NCBI GenBank assembly: GCA_045039925.1
Contig: CP108400.1
Coordinates: forward strand, 62,001 to 126,000
DNA: 64,000 nucleotides
Direction: 5' to 3'
Origin: Yinghuangia sp045039925
Lineage (GTDB): Bacteria; Actinomycetota; Actinomycetes; Streptomycetales; Streptomycetaceae
In this document: piece after piece, positions 34,880 to 43,772 of the stretch
How the letters are laid out: each line of letters starts with the position of its first letter
Numbering within the stretch: the first letter of the stretch is position 1
Notes under the pieces: generated by a model
What the model was told of the DNA's origin: nothing
The model's input: only the letters and a program-made list of their open reading frames with translations
Databases searched by the model: none
Position numbers and translations under genes: made by a program

Positions 34880-37126
34880 TCAGCCGCCGTCCTTGCCGAG
34901 GAACACCGCGCGCGCGAGGTCGTCGCGTTCGGCCAGTTCGCGGGCGTCGCCGGTGAACCGGACCTGCCCCTTCTCCAGGAACACCGCCCGGTCGGCGATC
35001 GCGAGCGCGACGTTGAGGGACTGCTCGACGATGATCATCGTCATCCCGTCGGCCTTGAGGCGTTCGATGATCGCCAGGAGGTCCTGGACGACGACCGGGG
35101 CGAGCCCGAGGGAGAGTTCGTCGATCAGGAGCACTTCGGGGTCGTGCATCAGCACCATGGCGAGGGCGAGTTGCTGCTGCTGGCCGCCGGACATGCTGCC
35201 CGCGCGCTGGCCCAGCCGGGCAGCAAGGTCGGGGAACACGTCCAGCACGTAGGACCGCCGCTCTGACAGGAAGTCCGCGCCCTTGTCGTGGAGTTGGAAG
35301 CCGGCCATCTCCAGGTTGTCCGCCACGGTCATGCCGGGGAAGGTGCCCTTGCCGCCGGGCAGCAGGCGGATGCCGTACCGGCCGCGCTGCTCGGGCGAGA
35401 CGTACGTGATGGTCTTGCCGTGCAGGCGGACCACGCCGCGCGACGGCGTGCCGAGGCCGCAGATCGCTTTGAGGATCGTGGACTTGCCGGCGCCGTTGGT
35501 GCCCAGGAGTGCGAGGCATTCGCCGCGCCTGACCTCGAAGCCGACACCGAACAGCACCTGCACGTTGCCGTAAGCGAAGTCGACGTTGTTGACCTGGAGC
35601 ACCGGGATGTTCTCGGGGTCATCCAACTGCCTGTCACGCTCTTCGAGTTCCTCGCGGAGCTCGTGGACGACCAGCGACAGGTCGTGCCTGATGAACGACG
35701 CGGAGCGGATCAGCATCATCCCGCCCACCAGCGTCGACGGGACGCCGATCAACAGGGCCGCGACCCGCGCGTCGTAGGAGTCGAGGAACAGCGCCGACAG
35801 CAGCGAACCGCCGGTCGCGCCGATGAAGAAGATGTAGATCGCCGCAAGCGCCATGCCCAGACCACGCAGCCGGTACGGCGTGACGGACTGCATGACCGGG
35901 CCGACCATCGCGAACGCCGACGACAGCAGGATCACCGGCAGCATGTGCACCACGACGAACGCCGGCGCGGTGGGCATGTACCACTGGATCGGCATCAGGG
36001 CGGCGACCGGCAGGATCAGCAGGCCGACGAGCCGGAGGGCACGTGCCGGGTCGGCGCGGAACAGCCGGTCATAGCGCGGACCGACGAACGGCAGGACCGC
36101 CAGCACGCCGAGGCCGCCGATCGTCCCGTACACCCCGCGCTCGAAGGTGCCGAGCCCGAAGTGGTCCTCCATCCACAGGTTCGTCAGCACCGGGCCGGTG
36201 AACAGCCCGAAGCCCATGGCCGCGAACGCCATGATGACCGTCTTCGTGGTGCGGATGCGCAACAGCCGTGCGAACGCCGCCTCGACGGAGATCGGCATCG
36301 GCTTGTCCTGCTGGATGACTTCGCCGAGCACCGCCTTCATCTCGTGCTGGCCGCGCGGTGGTTCGGGCAGGCGGAAGGCCAGGATCGCGACGATGCCGGC
36401 CGGGATGCCGAGGATGAAGAACGCCCAGCGCCAGCCTTCGTCCCCGCCGGCGAGTGCGGCGATGCCGCCGACCGCGAGCGGACTGAGGACGGCAGCAAGC
36501 CGGCCCGCGATGCCGCTGGTGGCGGCGAGGCGGCCGCGCACGCCGATCGGATAGGTGTCGGCGTTCAGCGAGCCGTGCACCGGCAGGGTGCTCGACTTCG
36601 CGACGCCGACGCCGAGGCGGGCCAGGAACAGCAGGAACACGTTGGCGACCATGCCGCACGCGAACACGAAGGCGGCGAAAGCGAGTCCGGCCCAGCCGGC
36701 CACCCGGCCGCGCCGGTACCGGTCCGCGAGCCAGCCCATCGGCAGCGCGCCCAGCACCAGGAATGCACCCGACGCCGCGGACAGGAACACGATCGCGCCG
36801 TCGCTCATCCCGAAGGTGTCGCGGATGTCCGGTGCCAATACGCCGAGCGCCGCCGTCTCCAGCTCGTCGAGCGTGGACAGCACGGTCAGGGTGAGGAATG
36901 TCGCGGAGCCGCCTGCGGCCAGCCCCTGGCGCAGCGTCAGCTGTTCGCCGCCGACACCGGGCAGCAGGTCGTCGGCGAACAGTACCTCGCGGTCGGCCTG
37001 CCTGGCGCGCTCCGCTTCAGCGTCCATCAGTCCGGCGGCCAGGCCGGCGGCGGACGTTCCGGAGCCGTCCGCCGCGGTCGCGCTCCGGTCGGCCGGGGTG
37101 GGCATCCCGGGGTCGGACGCGCTCAT
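34880..37126 (-). CDS. MFS transporter fused to LivF-type ABC ATPase
   Basis: The 748-residue chain has about 12 membrane segments of an MFS carrier (residues about 60-470; typical loop GWLADRYRRGRVAGW), then a soluble ABC ATPase (about 505-748). The ATPase has Walker A GTNGAGKST, signature SMSGGQQQQLALA, Walker B VLLIDELSLGLAP and the LivF-type VEQSLNVAL. An ABC ATPase is not expected to drive an MFS carrier. It more likely pairs with the LivG domain of the next gene to power the LivHM permease, with the MFS part tethered alongside, perhaps as a second route for the same ligand. The start is the ATG at 37126 (GGGGGA). The unit is SBP-MFS/LivF-LivHMG. Confidence 0.9.
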   Translation of the reverse strand: MSASDPGMPTPADRSATAADGSGTSAAGLAAGLMDAEAERARQADREVLFADDLLPGVGGEQLTLRQGLAAGGSATFLTLTVLSTLDELETAALGVLAPDIRDTFGMSDGAIVFLSAASGAFLVLGALPMGWLADRYRRGRVAGWAGLAFAAFVFACGMVANVFLLFLARLGVGVAKSSTLPVHGSLNADTYPIGVRGRLAATSGIAGRLAAVLSPLAVGGIAALAGGDEGWRWAFFILGIPAGIVAILAFRLPEPPRGQHEMKAVLGEVIQQDKPMPISVEAAFARLLRIRTTKTVIMAFAAMGFGLFTGPVLTNLWMEDHFGLGTFERGVYGTIGGLGVLAVLPFVGPRYDRLFRADPARALRLVGLLILPVAALMPIQWYMPTAPAFVVVHMLPVILLSSAFAMVGPVMQSVTPYRLRGLGMALAAIYIFFIGATGGSLLSALFLDSYDARVAALLIGVPSTLVGGMMLIRSASFIRHDLSLVVHELREELEERDRQLDDPENIPVLQVNNVDFAYGNVQVLFGVGFEVRRGECLALLGTNGAGKSTILKAICGLGTPSRGVVRLHGKTITYVSPEQRGRYGIRLLPGGKGTFPGMTVADNLEMAGFQLHDKGADFLSERRSYVLDVFPDLAARLGQRAGSMSGGQQQQLALAMVLMHDPEVLLIDELSLGLAPVVVQDLLAIIERLKADGMTMIIVEQSLNVALAIADRAVFLEKGQVRFTGDARELAERDDLARAVFLGKDGG

Positions 37127-37319
37127 GAGTTCCCCCTGCGGTCGTTCATTGCGGCGGACGGCATGCGGCCCTCCTGAGGGTCGGGTGCGAGGTCGGCGGG
37201 AGGAGTGGTGCGGCCGGGCGTTGTCCGCTCCTGGCCGCGCGACGCAGGAATGCGTCGCAGAGGTGGCCTCGGTCCGCCCGGCCGGAGCCGGACGGAGACC
37301 GATGCCCTTCTCTGGTGTG

Positions 37320-38630
37320 TCAGCCCAGCTTGGGGACGAAGCCGTTGGTCGCCGGGTCGTAGACGTGGATCTTGACCGGGATCGAGCCGTTGGTGCTCTG
37401 CGCCGAGTAGGTGGCCTGGTCGGCGAAGCTGGGCATGTGGAAGGAGCCGAGCGAGAAGCCAGCGTCCTGGAAGGTGCGGTAGTTCAGGTCCCGGCCCGCC
37501 TTGTCGGCGATGGCGGTGAACAACTTCACGGTGCCGCACGCGGCCCGCAGGGAGTTGCTCGGATTGGGCTGCCCGCCCGCGACCGTGTCGGGGTCCACCA
37601 GCTTGCCCTTCAGGCGCGGGTCGGCAGCCTCAAGGGTGGCGATGCACGTCATCATGTCCGCGTCGGTATCCCACGAGACGACGGGATAGGCGGCCGTGGC
37701 CCCGTTCAGCACGGAGAAGTCGTGCTTACCCTTGTCCAGGAGGTACGCGTACGGCGGCTCGGCGAACAGCAACTTGGGCCGCCACGACGACTTCTCCAAG
37801 GCCTGCGGCACCATCTGTGCGGCGATCCCCGACAACACCAGGGTGTCCGCACCGGCGGTGCGGGCCTTCTCCAGCATCACTGCGGACTGCTGGGCCAGCG
37901 CGGCGGAGTCGACCCCGATCGAGGGGAGGTATCCGGTGGCGACCGGGGTGACGCCGTTGCGCTGGAGGGCGGGCAGCACCACGTGCTCGGTCTCCGCCTG
38001 GTTCTGTGTCGCGGACAAGACGGCGACCTTGCGACCGGTGAAGTCCCCGTGGCCGGCGAGCGCCTGGATCACGTCCTTGCTCTGGTCCGGCCCTGAACTG
38101 GCGGCGAACCAGGGGACCTGAGCCTTCGCGTAGCCGTCCTTGGACTGCAGCCCGCCAATCACTGCGGTCTTGTTCGTCTCGACGTAGCACAGGGCCTGGT
38201 CGGGGCCGTTGAACGCGCCCAGGACGGCGAACACCTTCTCGTCCTGGGTGAGTTTGAGGCACGTCTCCTGCGCGGCGGACGGCGAGATCGGATTGACCTT
38301 GCCGAACACCGGCACGATCTTCCGCCCGTGGATCCCGCCCGCCGCGTTGACCTTGTCGATCAGCGCCCGGAACGTCGCCTCGTAGTCCCCGTTGTCGACG
38401 TTCACGAACGCCTTCACGGCGTCCAGGTCCGGGTACGCGATGCCGACCTTGATGCTGTCCGCGGTCACCCCTGGAGACACCGCGGCCGCCGGAGCGCCCA
38501 AACCGCCCGCCGTGGAGGCGCCCGCGTCCTTCGCGTCCTCCACCGTGCAGCCGACGGCACCGGCAGCGAAGAGCACGACGGCCGCAGCGGCCGCGACCCT
38601 GCGCGGAAGAACATCTCTGGGAGCAGACAT
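37320..38630 (-). CDS. Leu/Ile/Val-type ABC substrate-binding lipoprotein (paralogue 2)
   Basis: The 436-residue protein has a basic N-terminus, hydrophobic core and lipobox AAGAVGC with the lipidated Cys at about residue 28. The mature domain (IKVGIAYPDLDAVKAFVNVDNGDYEA, GGIHGRKIVPVFGKVN, LTQDEKVFAVLG) matches the other two binding proteins in this island. The ATG at 38630 has a GAGGAGG-like site upstream. It is the first gene of the transporter operon, with 190 bp before the MFS-LivF gene that may hold a processing hairpin. It is probably the main ligand receptor for this transporter. Confidence 0.9.
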   Translation of the reverse strand: MSAPRDVLPRRVAAAAAVVLFAAGAVGCTVEDAKDAGASTAGGLGAPAAAVSPGVTADSIKVGIAYPDLDAVKAFVNVDNGDYEATFRALIDKVNAAGGIHGRKIVPVFGKVNPISPSAAQETCLKLTQDEKVFAVLGAFNGPDQALCYVETNKTAVIGGLQSKDGYAKAQVPWFAASSGPDQSKDVIQALAGHGDFTGRKVAVLSATQNQAETEHVVLPALQRNGVTPVATGYLPSIGVDSAALAQQSAVMLEKARTAGADTLVLSGIAAQMVPQALEKSSWRPKLLFAEPPYAYLLDKGKHDFSVLNGATAAYPVVSWDTDADMMTCIATLEAADPRLKGKLVDPDTVAGGQPNPSNSLRAACGTVKLFTAIADKAGRDLNYRTFQDAGFSLGSFHMPSFADQATYSAQSTNGSIPVKIHVYDPATNGFVPKLG

Positions 38631-38766
38631 GGGTGGAGCCTCCTCAGGGGCGGCGCGCGGACAAAGTGCGCGCCGCAGCCAAGCACCGGCCGAAGACCGG
38701 TGCCGCAGTTATCTGTGGGCCCACGGAATCTAATGTCGAGATGTCGCGAAGACAAGACCTGGTGGA

Positions 38767-38800
38767 CTGCTGATATATGCGCAGCAACATACGTCAGCAG
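38767..38800. promoter_or_regulatory. 34-bp interrupted palindrome upstream of transporter operon
   Basis: Outer arms CTGCTGA (38767-38773) and TCAGCAG (38794-38800) are perfect inverted repeats. Inside them TATG and CATA form a second pair around an 8-nt centre. It lies about 140 bp upstream of binding-protein 2, in an AT-rich intergenic stretch (38631-39077). It looks like a dimer-binding operator. The regulator is unknown; PadR and TetR proteins of this island are candidates, but the sequence differs from the TetR-linked TCTGCG-N2-CGCAGA. Confidence 0.5.
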
Positions 38801-39077
38801 TATCTCCTTTGCGTCCTGCGACAGGAACGATGCCGACAAGGGCACTAAAGTAGAACATTATTCGCACAAGACGTTGACCGGAGCACCACTGGAACTATTC
38901 TCTAGAATCTAGCTGGCGCAGGGGGCTTCCGACTGCCGGCGAGCTGGGCGTGAGCGGATGCCGGAGTCGACACCGTTGCTTGCGGCCCGCCGAACCCGAA
39001 GGGCGTCGATCCACCGCGTGCGCCGTGCGGACTGTTCCCCGGCATCCAGCCCTGGCGTGCACCCAGCTGCTGCGGTC

Positions 39078-39120
39078 TTGTTTTCTGCACCCGTCGACAA
39101 TACATTTCTGCGCCCGCAGA
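39078..39120 (+). promoter_or_regulatory. Promoter with TCTGCG-N2-CGCAGA operator (esterase/SBP3)
   Basis: A -35-like TTGTTT (39078-39083), 17-bp spacer and -10-like TACATT (39101-39106) are followed at once by the palindrome TCTGCGCCCGCAGA (39107-39120). The same arrangement, with the same spacing and much of the same intervening sequence, lies at 42958-43000 for the GH1 gene. A repressor bound here would cover the transcription start. Confidence 0.75.
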
Positions 39121-39199
39121 TAATCTGCTCTACGTGTGGGACAACCCCGCCACGCCTCGTTCGAGGCAGGTGGCCACCTCTGCCAGCCAAGGAGCCCTT

Positions 39200-40225
39200 G
39201 TGCCGCTCGCTCCGGAGATCGCCGCACTGCTCGAACTGCTCCGCGACGCCCCGCCCGAGCTCGTGGGCGGCCCCGACATGCCGATCGAGGAAGCCCGTGC
39301 CCTCCACGAGGCCGGCGCCGCCTTGTCCACGCCCCCCGAGGACCGCGGCATCGTGGCCGCGATCGAGGAACGGTCCGTGCCCGGCCCCGCCGGCCCGGTG
39401 GACGTTGGCATCTACCGGCCGGTCCGAGCCGAGCCGGGATCCGTGCCCACTTTGCTGTGGATGCACGGCGGAGGCTGGTCGTCCGGAAGCATCGGCACCG
39501 GGGAGACGACCGCCCGCGCCCTGTGCGAACTCGCCGGGCTCGTCGTGGTGTCCGTCGACTACCGCCTCGCCCCCGAAGCTGTCTGGCCCGCGGGCCTCGA
39601 CGACTGCACGGCCGCGCTGCGCTGGGTCCACGAGAACATCGCCGGACTCGGCGGTGACGCGGCGCGGATCGGCGTCGGCGGCGACAGCGCCGGCGGCAAC
39701 CTGGCCGCGGTGCTCGCGCAGGGCACCCAGGCGCATGGCGTTCCGCTGGCGGCGCAGTTCCTCGTGTACCCCGCCACCGATCTCAGGCTCGACACCGACG
39801 CGTACCCGTCCCGTGAACGCTGCGCCGCGGGCTACATGTTCGAGACCGCCGAACTGCGCCGAGCCGTGCACCGGTACCTCGGGCCGGGCACCGACCCGGC
39901 CGACCCGCGCGTGTCGCCTATTGCTGCCGCCGACCTGGCATCCGCGCCTCCCGCGCTGGTCGTCACCGTCGAGTTCGACCCGCTGCGCGACGAAGGCACC
40001 GCCTACGCCGCCAAGCTCGCCGCTGCCGGAGTCCCTGTCGTGCACCAGGACGTCGCCGGCCTCGTGCACGGCACGTTCGACCTGCTGGGCATGTCGGAGA
40101 CCGCCCGGGCTGCCATGGCCGAGGCGGCGCACACGCTCGCGGACCTGTTCGCCACCGTCGGCCACAGCCGGCCGGCCGCCGCCCAGTCATCGGCCACCTG
40201 CCACGAACGGAGCACGTTCGCATGA
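39200..40225 (+). CDS. HSL-family alpha/beta hydrolase (esterase)
   Basis: A 341-residue esterase starts at the GTG at 39200 (AAGGAG, 5 nt); an ATG at 39134 is possible but lies close to the predicted transcript start. Motifs: oxyanion hole LLWMHGGGW, VSVDYRLAPEAVWPA, nucleophile GGDSAGGN, VEFDPLRDEG and DVAGLVHGTFD with the catalytic His. It is more like the frameshifted esterase at 19118-20066 than the 20235/24455 pair. Its TGA overlaps the ATG of the binding-protein gene (ATGA at 40222-40225), giving a two-gene operon under the TetR-type operator. Confidence 0.88.
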   Translation: MPLAPEIAALLELLRDAPPELVGGPDMPIEEARALHEAGAALSTPPEDRGIVAAIEERSVPGPAGPVDVGIYRPVRAEPGSVPTLLWMHGGGWSSGSIGTGETTARALCELAGLVVVSVDYRLAPEAVWPAGLDDCTAALRWVHENIAGLGGDAARIGVGGDSAGGNLAAVLAQGTQAHGVPLAAQFLVYPATDLRLDTDAYPSRERCAAGYMFETAELRRAVHRYLGPGTDPADPRVSPIAAADLASAPPALVVTVEFDPLRDEGTAYAAKLAAAGVPVVHQDVAGLVHGTFDLLGMSETARAAMAEAAHTLADLFATVGHSRPAAAQSSATCHERSTFA

Positions 40226-41523
40226 GATTTCGCTCTGGCACGAGACGCAGATGGACCGCCGCGCTCGCTGCGGTGGCCCTGGCCGCGGCGGCGGGCTGCA
40301 CCGTCGAGGACAAAGAGCCGGACGGCGCCGCGTCCAACGGAGCGCCCGCCTCCGGAGCCATGGCCATCGCGCCCGGCGTGACCGCGGACACGATCAAGAT
40401 CGGTATCGCCTACCCGGACATGGACAGCATCAAGGCGTTCGTCAACATCGACCTGGGCAGCTACGAAGCGGCGTACAACGCCCTTATCGACCGGATCAAC
40501 GCGCGCGGCGGCATCCACGGCCGCAAGATCGTCCCGGTGTTCGGCAAGGTCAGCGTCCTCTCGCCGGCCGCCGCCCAGGAGACCTGCGTGAAACTCACCC
40601 AGGACGAGAAGGTCTTCGCCGTCCTCGGCAACTTCGTGATGCCGAACCAGACCGGCTGCTACACCGAGACCTACAAGACCGCGCTGATCGCCGCTCCCCA
40701 GACCAAGGAGGCGTACGCCAAGGCCCGGGCACCGTGGTTCGCCGAGAACTCCGGCGACGACCAGTTCGCACACGTCGCACAGATGCTCGCCGACCGGGGA
40801 GAGTACGCCGGCAAGAAGGTCGCCGTCATCGCCGACGTCCAGACCCAGGCGGCCACCGAGAACGGCGTGCTGCAGGTCCTCCGACGGGCCGGCATCACCC
40901 CCGTCACGACCGGCTACCTGCCCGCCACCGGGATGGACGCGGCGGCGCTCGCCCAGCAATCCGGTGTCATGCTGCAAAAGGCCCGGTCCACCGGCGCCGA
41001 CACGTTGCTTCTGGTCGGCAGCGCCGGGCAGACCCTGCCCGCGGTGCTCGAAAAGAGCGACTGGCGCCCACGCCTGACGTTCGTCGGCATCCCGTACGGC
41101 TACCTCCTGGACAAAGGCAAGCACGACTTCTCCGTCCTCGACGGCGCGGTGTCCGCCGGGCCCCTCATGGACTGGGACGGCGACCCCGCCGTCAAAGACT
41201 GCGCCGCCGCCCTCGAAGCTGTGGACCCGACCCTCAAGGGCAAGCTGGTCGACCCGAACTCGGTCCCCTCCGGCCGGCCGAACCCCAGCGCGTCCCTGTG
41301 GACGGCCTGCATCAACATCGCCTTGTTCCAGGCCATCACCGAGAAGGCCGGAAGGGACCTCGACTACCGCACGTTCCAGCAAGCGGGGTTCGATCTGGGC
41401 AGCTTCCACATCCCCAGCTACGTGGACAACGCCACGTACAGCAAGGACAGCACCAGCGGATCGCTGCCGCTGAAGGTCACCGGATACGACCCGGCCGCCA
41501 ACCGGTTCACTCCCCTGTCCTAG
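40222..41523 (+). CDS. Leu/Ile/Val-type ABC substrate-binding lipoprotein (paralogue 3)
   Basis: The 433-residue protein has a signal with lipobox AAAAGC (Cys at about residue 26) and a type I binding-protein fold (IKIGIAYPDMDSIKAFVNIDLGSYEAAY, LTQDEKVFAVLGNF). It is most like paralogue 2 (GGIHGRKIVPVFGKV is shared). The start codon overlaps the esterase stop. There is no permease downstream, so it probably serves the transporter at 31979-37126, perhaps with different ligand preference. Its expression appears tied to the TetR regulator and not to the transporter promoter. Confidence 0.9.
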   Translation: MRFRSGTRRRWTAALAAVALAAAAGCTVEDKEPDGAASNGAPASGAMAIAPGVTADTIKIGIAYPDMDSIKAFVNIDLGSYEAAYNALIDRINARGGIHGRKIVPVFGKVSVLSPAAAQETCVKLTQDEKVFAVLGNFVMPNQTGCYTETYKTALIAAPQTKEAYAKARAPWFAENSGDDQFAHVAQMLADRGEYAGKKVAVIADVQTQAATENGVLQVLRRAGITPVTTGYLPATGMDAAALAQQSGVMLQKARSTGADTLLLVGSAGQTLPAVLEKSDWRPRLTFVGIPYGYLLDKGKHDFSVLDGAVSAGPLMDWDGDPAVKDCAAALEAVDPTLKGKLVDPNSVPSGRPNPSASLWTACINIALFQAITEKAGRDLDYRTFQQAGFDLGSFHIPSYVDNATYSKDSTSGSLPLKVTGYDPAANRFTPLS

Positions 41524-41562
41524 CGAAGCGCGCCATGCCCGCGCGTCCGCGTTCCGGCCGTG

Positions 41563-41593
41563 CCGGGGAGTCGACGGCTCCGTCGACCCCCGG
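41563..41593. terminator. Bidirectional hairpin terminator
   Basis: Interrupted stem CCGGGG-A-GTCGACGG paired with CCGTCGAC-CCCCGG lies between convergent binding-protein 3 (+) and GH1 (-). Confidence 0.7.
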
Positions 41594-41618
41594 CCCGGCG
41601 GACGCCCTCCGACCCAGG

Positions 41619-42893
41619 TCAGTCGCGTGCGCCGGAGCCCGCGATGATGCTCCGCGCCACGCCGCCGAGCCAGTGAGCGGACGGCTTCGGGGTGCGGGCG
41701 AACGTCGCACGGTCGACGGCGATGAGGCCGAACGTCGGTGCGAACGATCCCCATTCGTAGTTGTCCAGCGCGGACCAGTGCAGATAGCCGCGGACGTCCG
41801 CACCGTCACGGATGGTCTCGGCGAGCGCGGACAGCGCCCCCGACGTGTACGCGATACGCCGTTCGTCGTCCGCCGTCGCGATGCCGTTCTCGGTGACCAG
41901 GATCTCGACATCCGAGCCCACGACATCGACGGTGTGCCGCACCGCGTGACCGATCGCCTCGGGGTAGAACTCCCAGCCGGTGAGCGTGCGTTCGGCGTCC
42001 TCCGGGATCGGCAGCGGGCCGTCGGTGCCGATCCGGGTGCGCGTGTATGCCTGGACCCCGATCCAGTCGTCCTCCCAGGCCGCCTCCAGGAAGAGGTCTT
42101 CGCGCGGGTAGGCGATCGCGGCAGCGGTGTCCTCGGCGCCAGGCTCCGGCTGGTAGACCTGGTTGGCGACGGTCCACCCGACCTTGTAGCGGGGGTTCGC
42201 GGCCTTCAGCGCCTTCGCCGCGGCCTTGTGGGCCTGGATCATGACCTGGCTGGTCACCGCGTCCGGTTCGACCTTCGCCGGGTTGATCTCGGTCAGTGCC
42301 TCCGGTGCGAGGTTCATGAACGCGGCCGTGAGCGCAACCATGTTCGGCTCGTTGATCGTGGCGACGTACTCCACGTCGTCGCCCAGGATCTCGGCCGCGG
42401 TCTCGACATAGCGGACGAACAGATCCACCGCACCGTCCGCCCGCCAGCCGCCTCGCGCCGCGAACCAATGCGGCGTCGTGAAGTGGTGCAGCGTGACGAC
42501 AGGAGTGAGGCCGCGCTCGACGGCTCCGTGCACCATCGCCCGGTAGTGCGCGATCGCCGCGCGCGAGATGAGACCTTCCTCCGGCTCGACGCGGGCCCAC
42601 TCGATGCTGAACCGGTAGGCGTTGAAGCCGAGTTCACTCAGCACGTCCATGTCCTCGGGCCAGCGGTGGAAGCTGTCGACCGCGTCGCCGCTCGGTTCGC
42701 GAAGGTGGCCGCCGAGGGCGCCCGCGCCGGCCAGCCGCTCCAGCCCCCACCAGTCACTGGAAACGTTGTTGCCCTCGGTCTGATGGGCGGACGTGGAGGC
42801 GCCCACCAGGAACCCCACCGGCCAGCGGAAGCCCTCCGGAAGGACCGGGGGCGAGGTGGCGCCGGCGGTCGCCAAGCCGAAGCTGTTCGTCAT
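41619..42893 (-). CDS. GH1 beta-glucosidase family protein
   Basis: The 424-residue family 1 glycoside hydrolase has acid/base E182 in TINEPN and nucleophile E335 in ILVTENG. Substrate-binding landmarks are GASTSAHQTEGNN at the N-terminus, RFSIEWARVEP, LHHFTTPHWF and HWSALDNYEW. It lacks a signal peptide and would act in the cytoplasm. The gene is divergent from the TetR gene at 43062, sharing a 170-bp control region with a palindromic operator at 42958-42971. GH1 acts on beta-glucosides and related aryl-glycosides, often of plant origin. Confidence 0.92.
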   Translation of the reverse strand: MTNSFGLATAGATSPPVLPEGFRWPVGFLVGASTSAHQTEGNNVSSDWWGLERLAGAGALGGHLREPSGDAVDSFHRWPEDMDVLSELGFNAYRFSIEWARVEPEEGLISRAAIAHYRAMVHGAVERGLTPVVTLHHFTTPHWFAARGGWRADGAVDLFVRYVETAAEILGDDVEYVATINEPNMVALTAAFMNLAPEALTEINPAKVEPDAVTSQVMIQAHKAAAKALKAANPRYKVGWTVANQVYQPEPGAEDTAAAIAYPREDLFLEAAWEDDWIGVQAYTRTRIGTDGPLPIPEDAERTLTGWEFYPEAIGHAVRHTVDVVGSDVEILVTENGIATADDERRIAYTSGALSALAETIRDGADVRGYLHWSALDNYEWGSFAPTFGLIAVDRATFARTPKPSAHWLGGVARSIIAGSGARD

Positions 42894-42957
42894 GCACGTT
42901 TCCGTTCTCGAGGCATGGTCGTGGCCCGGACGGCGTACGGGACTCGGCCATCAATTG

Positions 42958-43010
42958 TCTGCGGTCGCAGAAATCTATTGTTGACGCCCGCAGAAAACAA
43001 GGCCTAGGCT
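42958..43010. promoter_or_regulatory. Overlapping divergent promoters and TetR-type operator
   Basis: For GH1 (minus): TTGTTT at 42995-43000, 17-bp spacer, TAGATT at 42972-42977, then the palindrome TCTGCGGTCGCAGA at 42958-42971. For the TetR gene (plus): TTGACG at 42981-42986, 18-bp spacer, TAGGCT at 43005-43010. The GH1 half is nearly the same sequence as 39076-39124. A bound repressor would block GH1 start and could also limit its own promoter. Boundaries are by eye. Confidence 0.7.
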
Positions 43011-43061
43011 GCTCTCCTGCGGAGTCCGCCCGCTTGCATGCAGGCAGAAAGAGGCACGGCC

Positions 43062-43772
43062 ATGGGTCAAGTGGGACGGCGACGCGGACGGCCCGCTCTG
43101 ATCGATCGGCACAAGATCGTCGATGCGGCCCTCGCGCTGGACGGAGCCGGCCGTCCCATGAGCATGCAGGCCGTCGCGGACCGGCTCGGCGTGCCGCGCG
43201 GCACCCTGTACCACCACGTCGCCGACCGCGAGGAAATGATCGCGCTGGTCGCGGTCGCCCGACTCGAACAAGCCCTCGACGAGACGTGGATGCCCGCCCC
43301 CGACGCCGACTGGCGCGCCTGGCTGGCAGCGTTCGGCCGCGTCATGCGGGACGCGCTCATCGCCCACGGGACCCCCGTCGACTCCGTTCTCCTCGAAGGC
43401 GCCGCAGGCCGCCGCCAGCTCACCCAGATCGAACGCATCCTCGACGTCATGGTGCGCGACGGCTTCACCCCCGCGCACGCGATGCAGGCCCTGGCCGTGG
43501 TCGCCGACGTCGCCGCCGCCAACGCTCGCACCGTTCTCGCCCTGCGCGCCCACGGGGACGCGCCCCACCGGGCATTCTTGGCGGCCGCCCGCGAAGGCGC
43601 CGATGGGCCGCTCCGGCTGCTTCTCGCCGGAGCGCTGGAACACGCCGATCCGGACAGCCAATTCGCAGTCAGCTTGGCAGTCGCCGTCGCCGGCATCGCC
43701 GCCGTGCTCGGCCCTGACAGTCAAACGCCGACGGATCTGCCACCGCCAGCTGGCTGCGTAGGTGTTCGTTGA
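43062..43772 (+). CDS. TetR-family regulator
   Basis: The 236-residue protein starts at the ATG at 43062 (AGAAAGAGG upstream); an in-frame ATG at 43038 is less well placed. The N-terminal HTH has RRRGRPALIDRHKIVDAALAL and SMQAVADRLGVPRGTLYHHVADREEM. The C-terminal helices resemble the TetR_C ligand domains. It is divergent from GH1 with a palindromic site between, typical of TetR autoregulation. It likely also controls the esterase-binding protein pair at 39200-41523 through the same site. The inducer is unknown. Confidence 0.88.
   Translation: MGQVGRRRGRPALIDRHKIVDAALALDGAGRPMSMQAVADRLGVPRGTLYHHVADREEMIALVAVARLEQALDETWMPAPDADWRAWLAAFGRVMRDALIAHGTPVDSVLLEGAAGRRQLTQIERILDVMVRDGFTPAHAMQALAVVADVAAANARTVLALRAHGDAPHRAFLAAAREGADGPLRLLLAGALEHADPDSQFAVSLAVAVAGIAAVLGPDSQTPTDLPPPAGCVGVR

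Noticed and set aside
32463..35519. A 1,018-codon minus-strand frame overlapping the transporter genes
   Set aside because: Arg/Pro-rich translation typical of an off-frame reading of high-GC DNA; the LivHMG and MFS-LivF frames carry all the motifs.
39078..42900. A 1,349-codon open frame across 38958-43007 on the plus strand
   Set aside because: It is a shadow of the esterase, binding-protein and GH1 genes; codon bias and family motifs fit those genes and not this frame.
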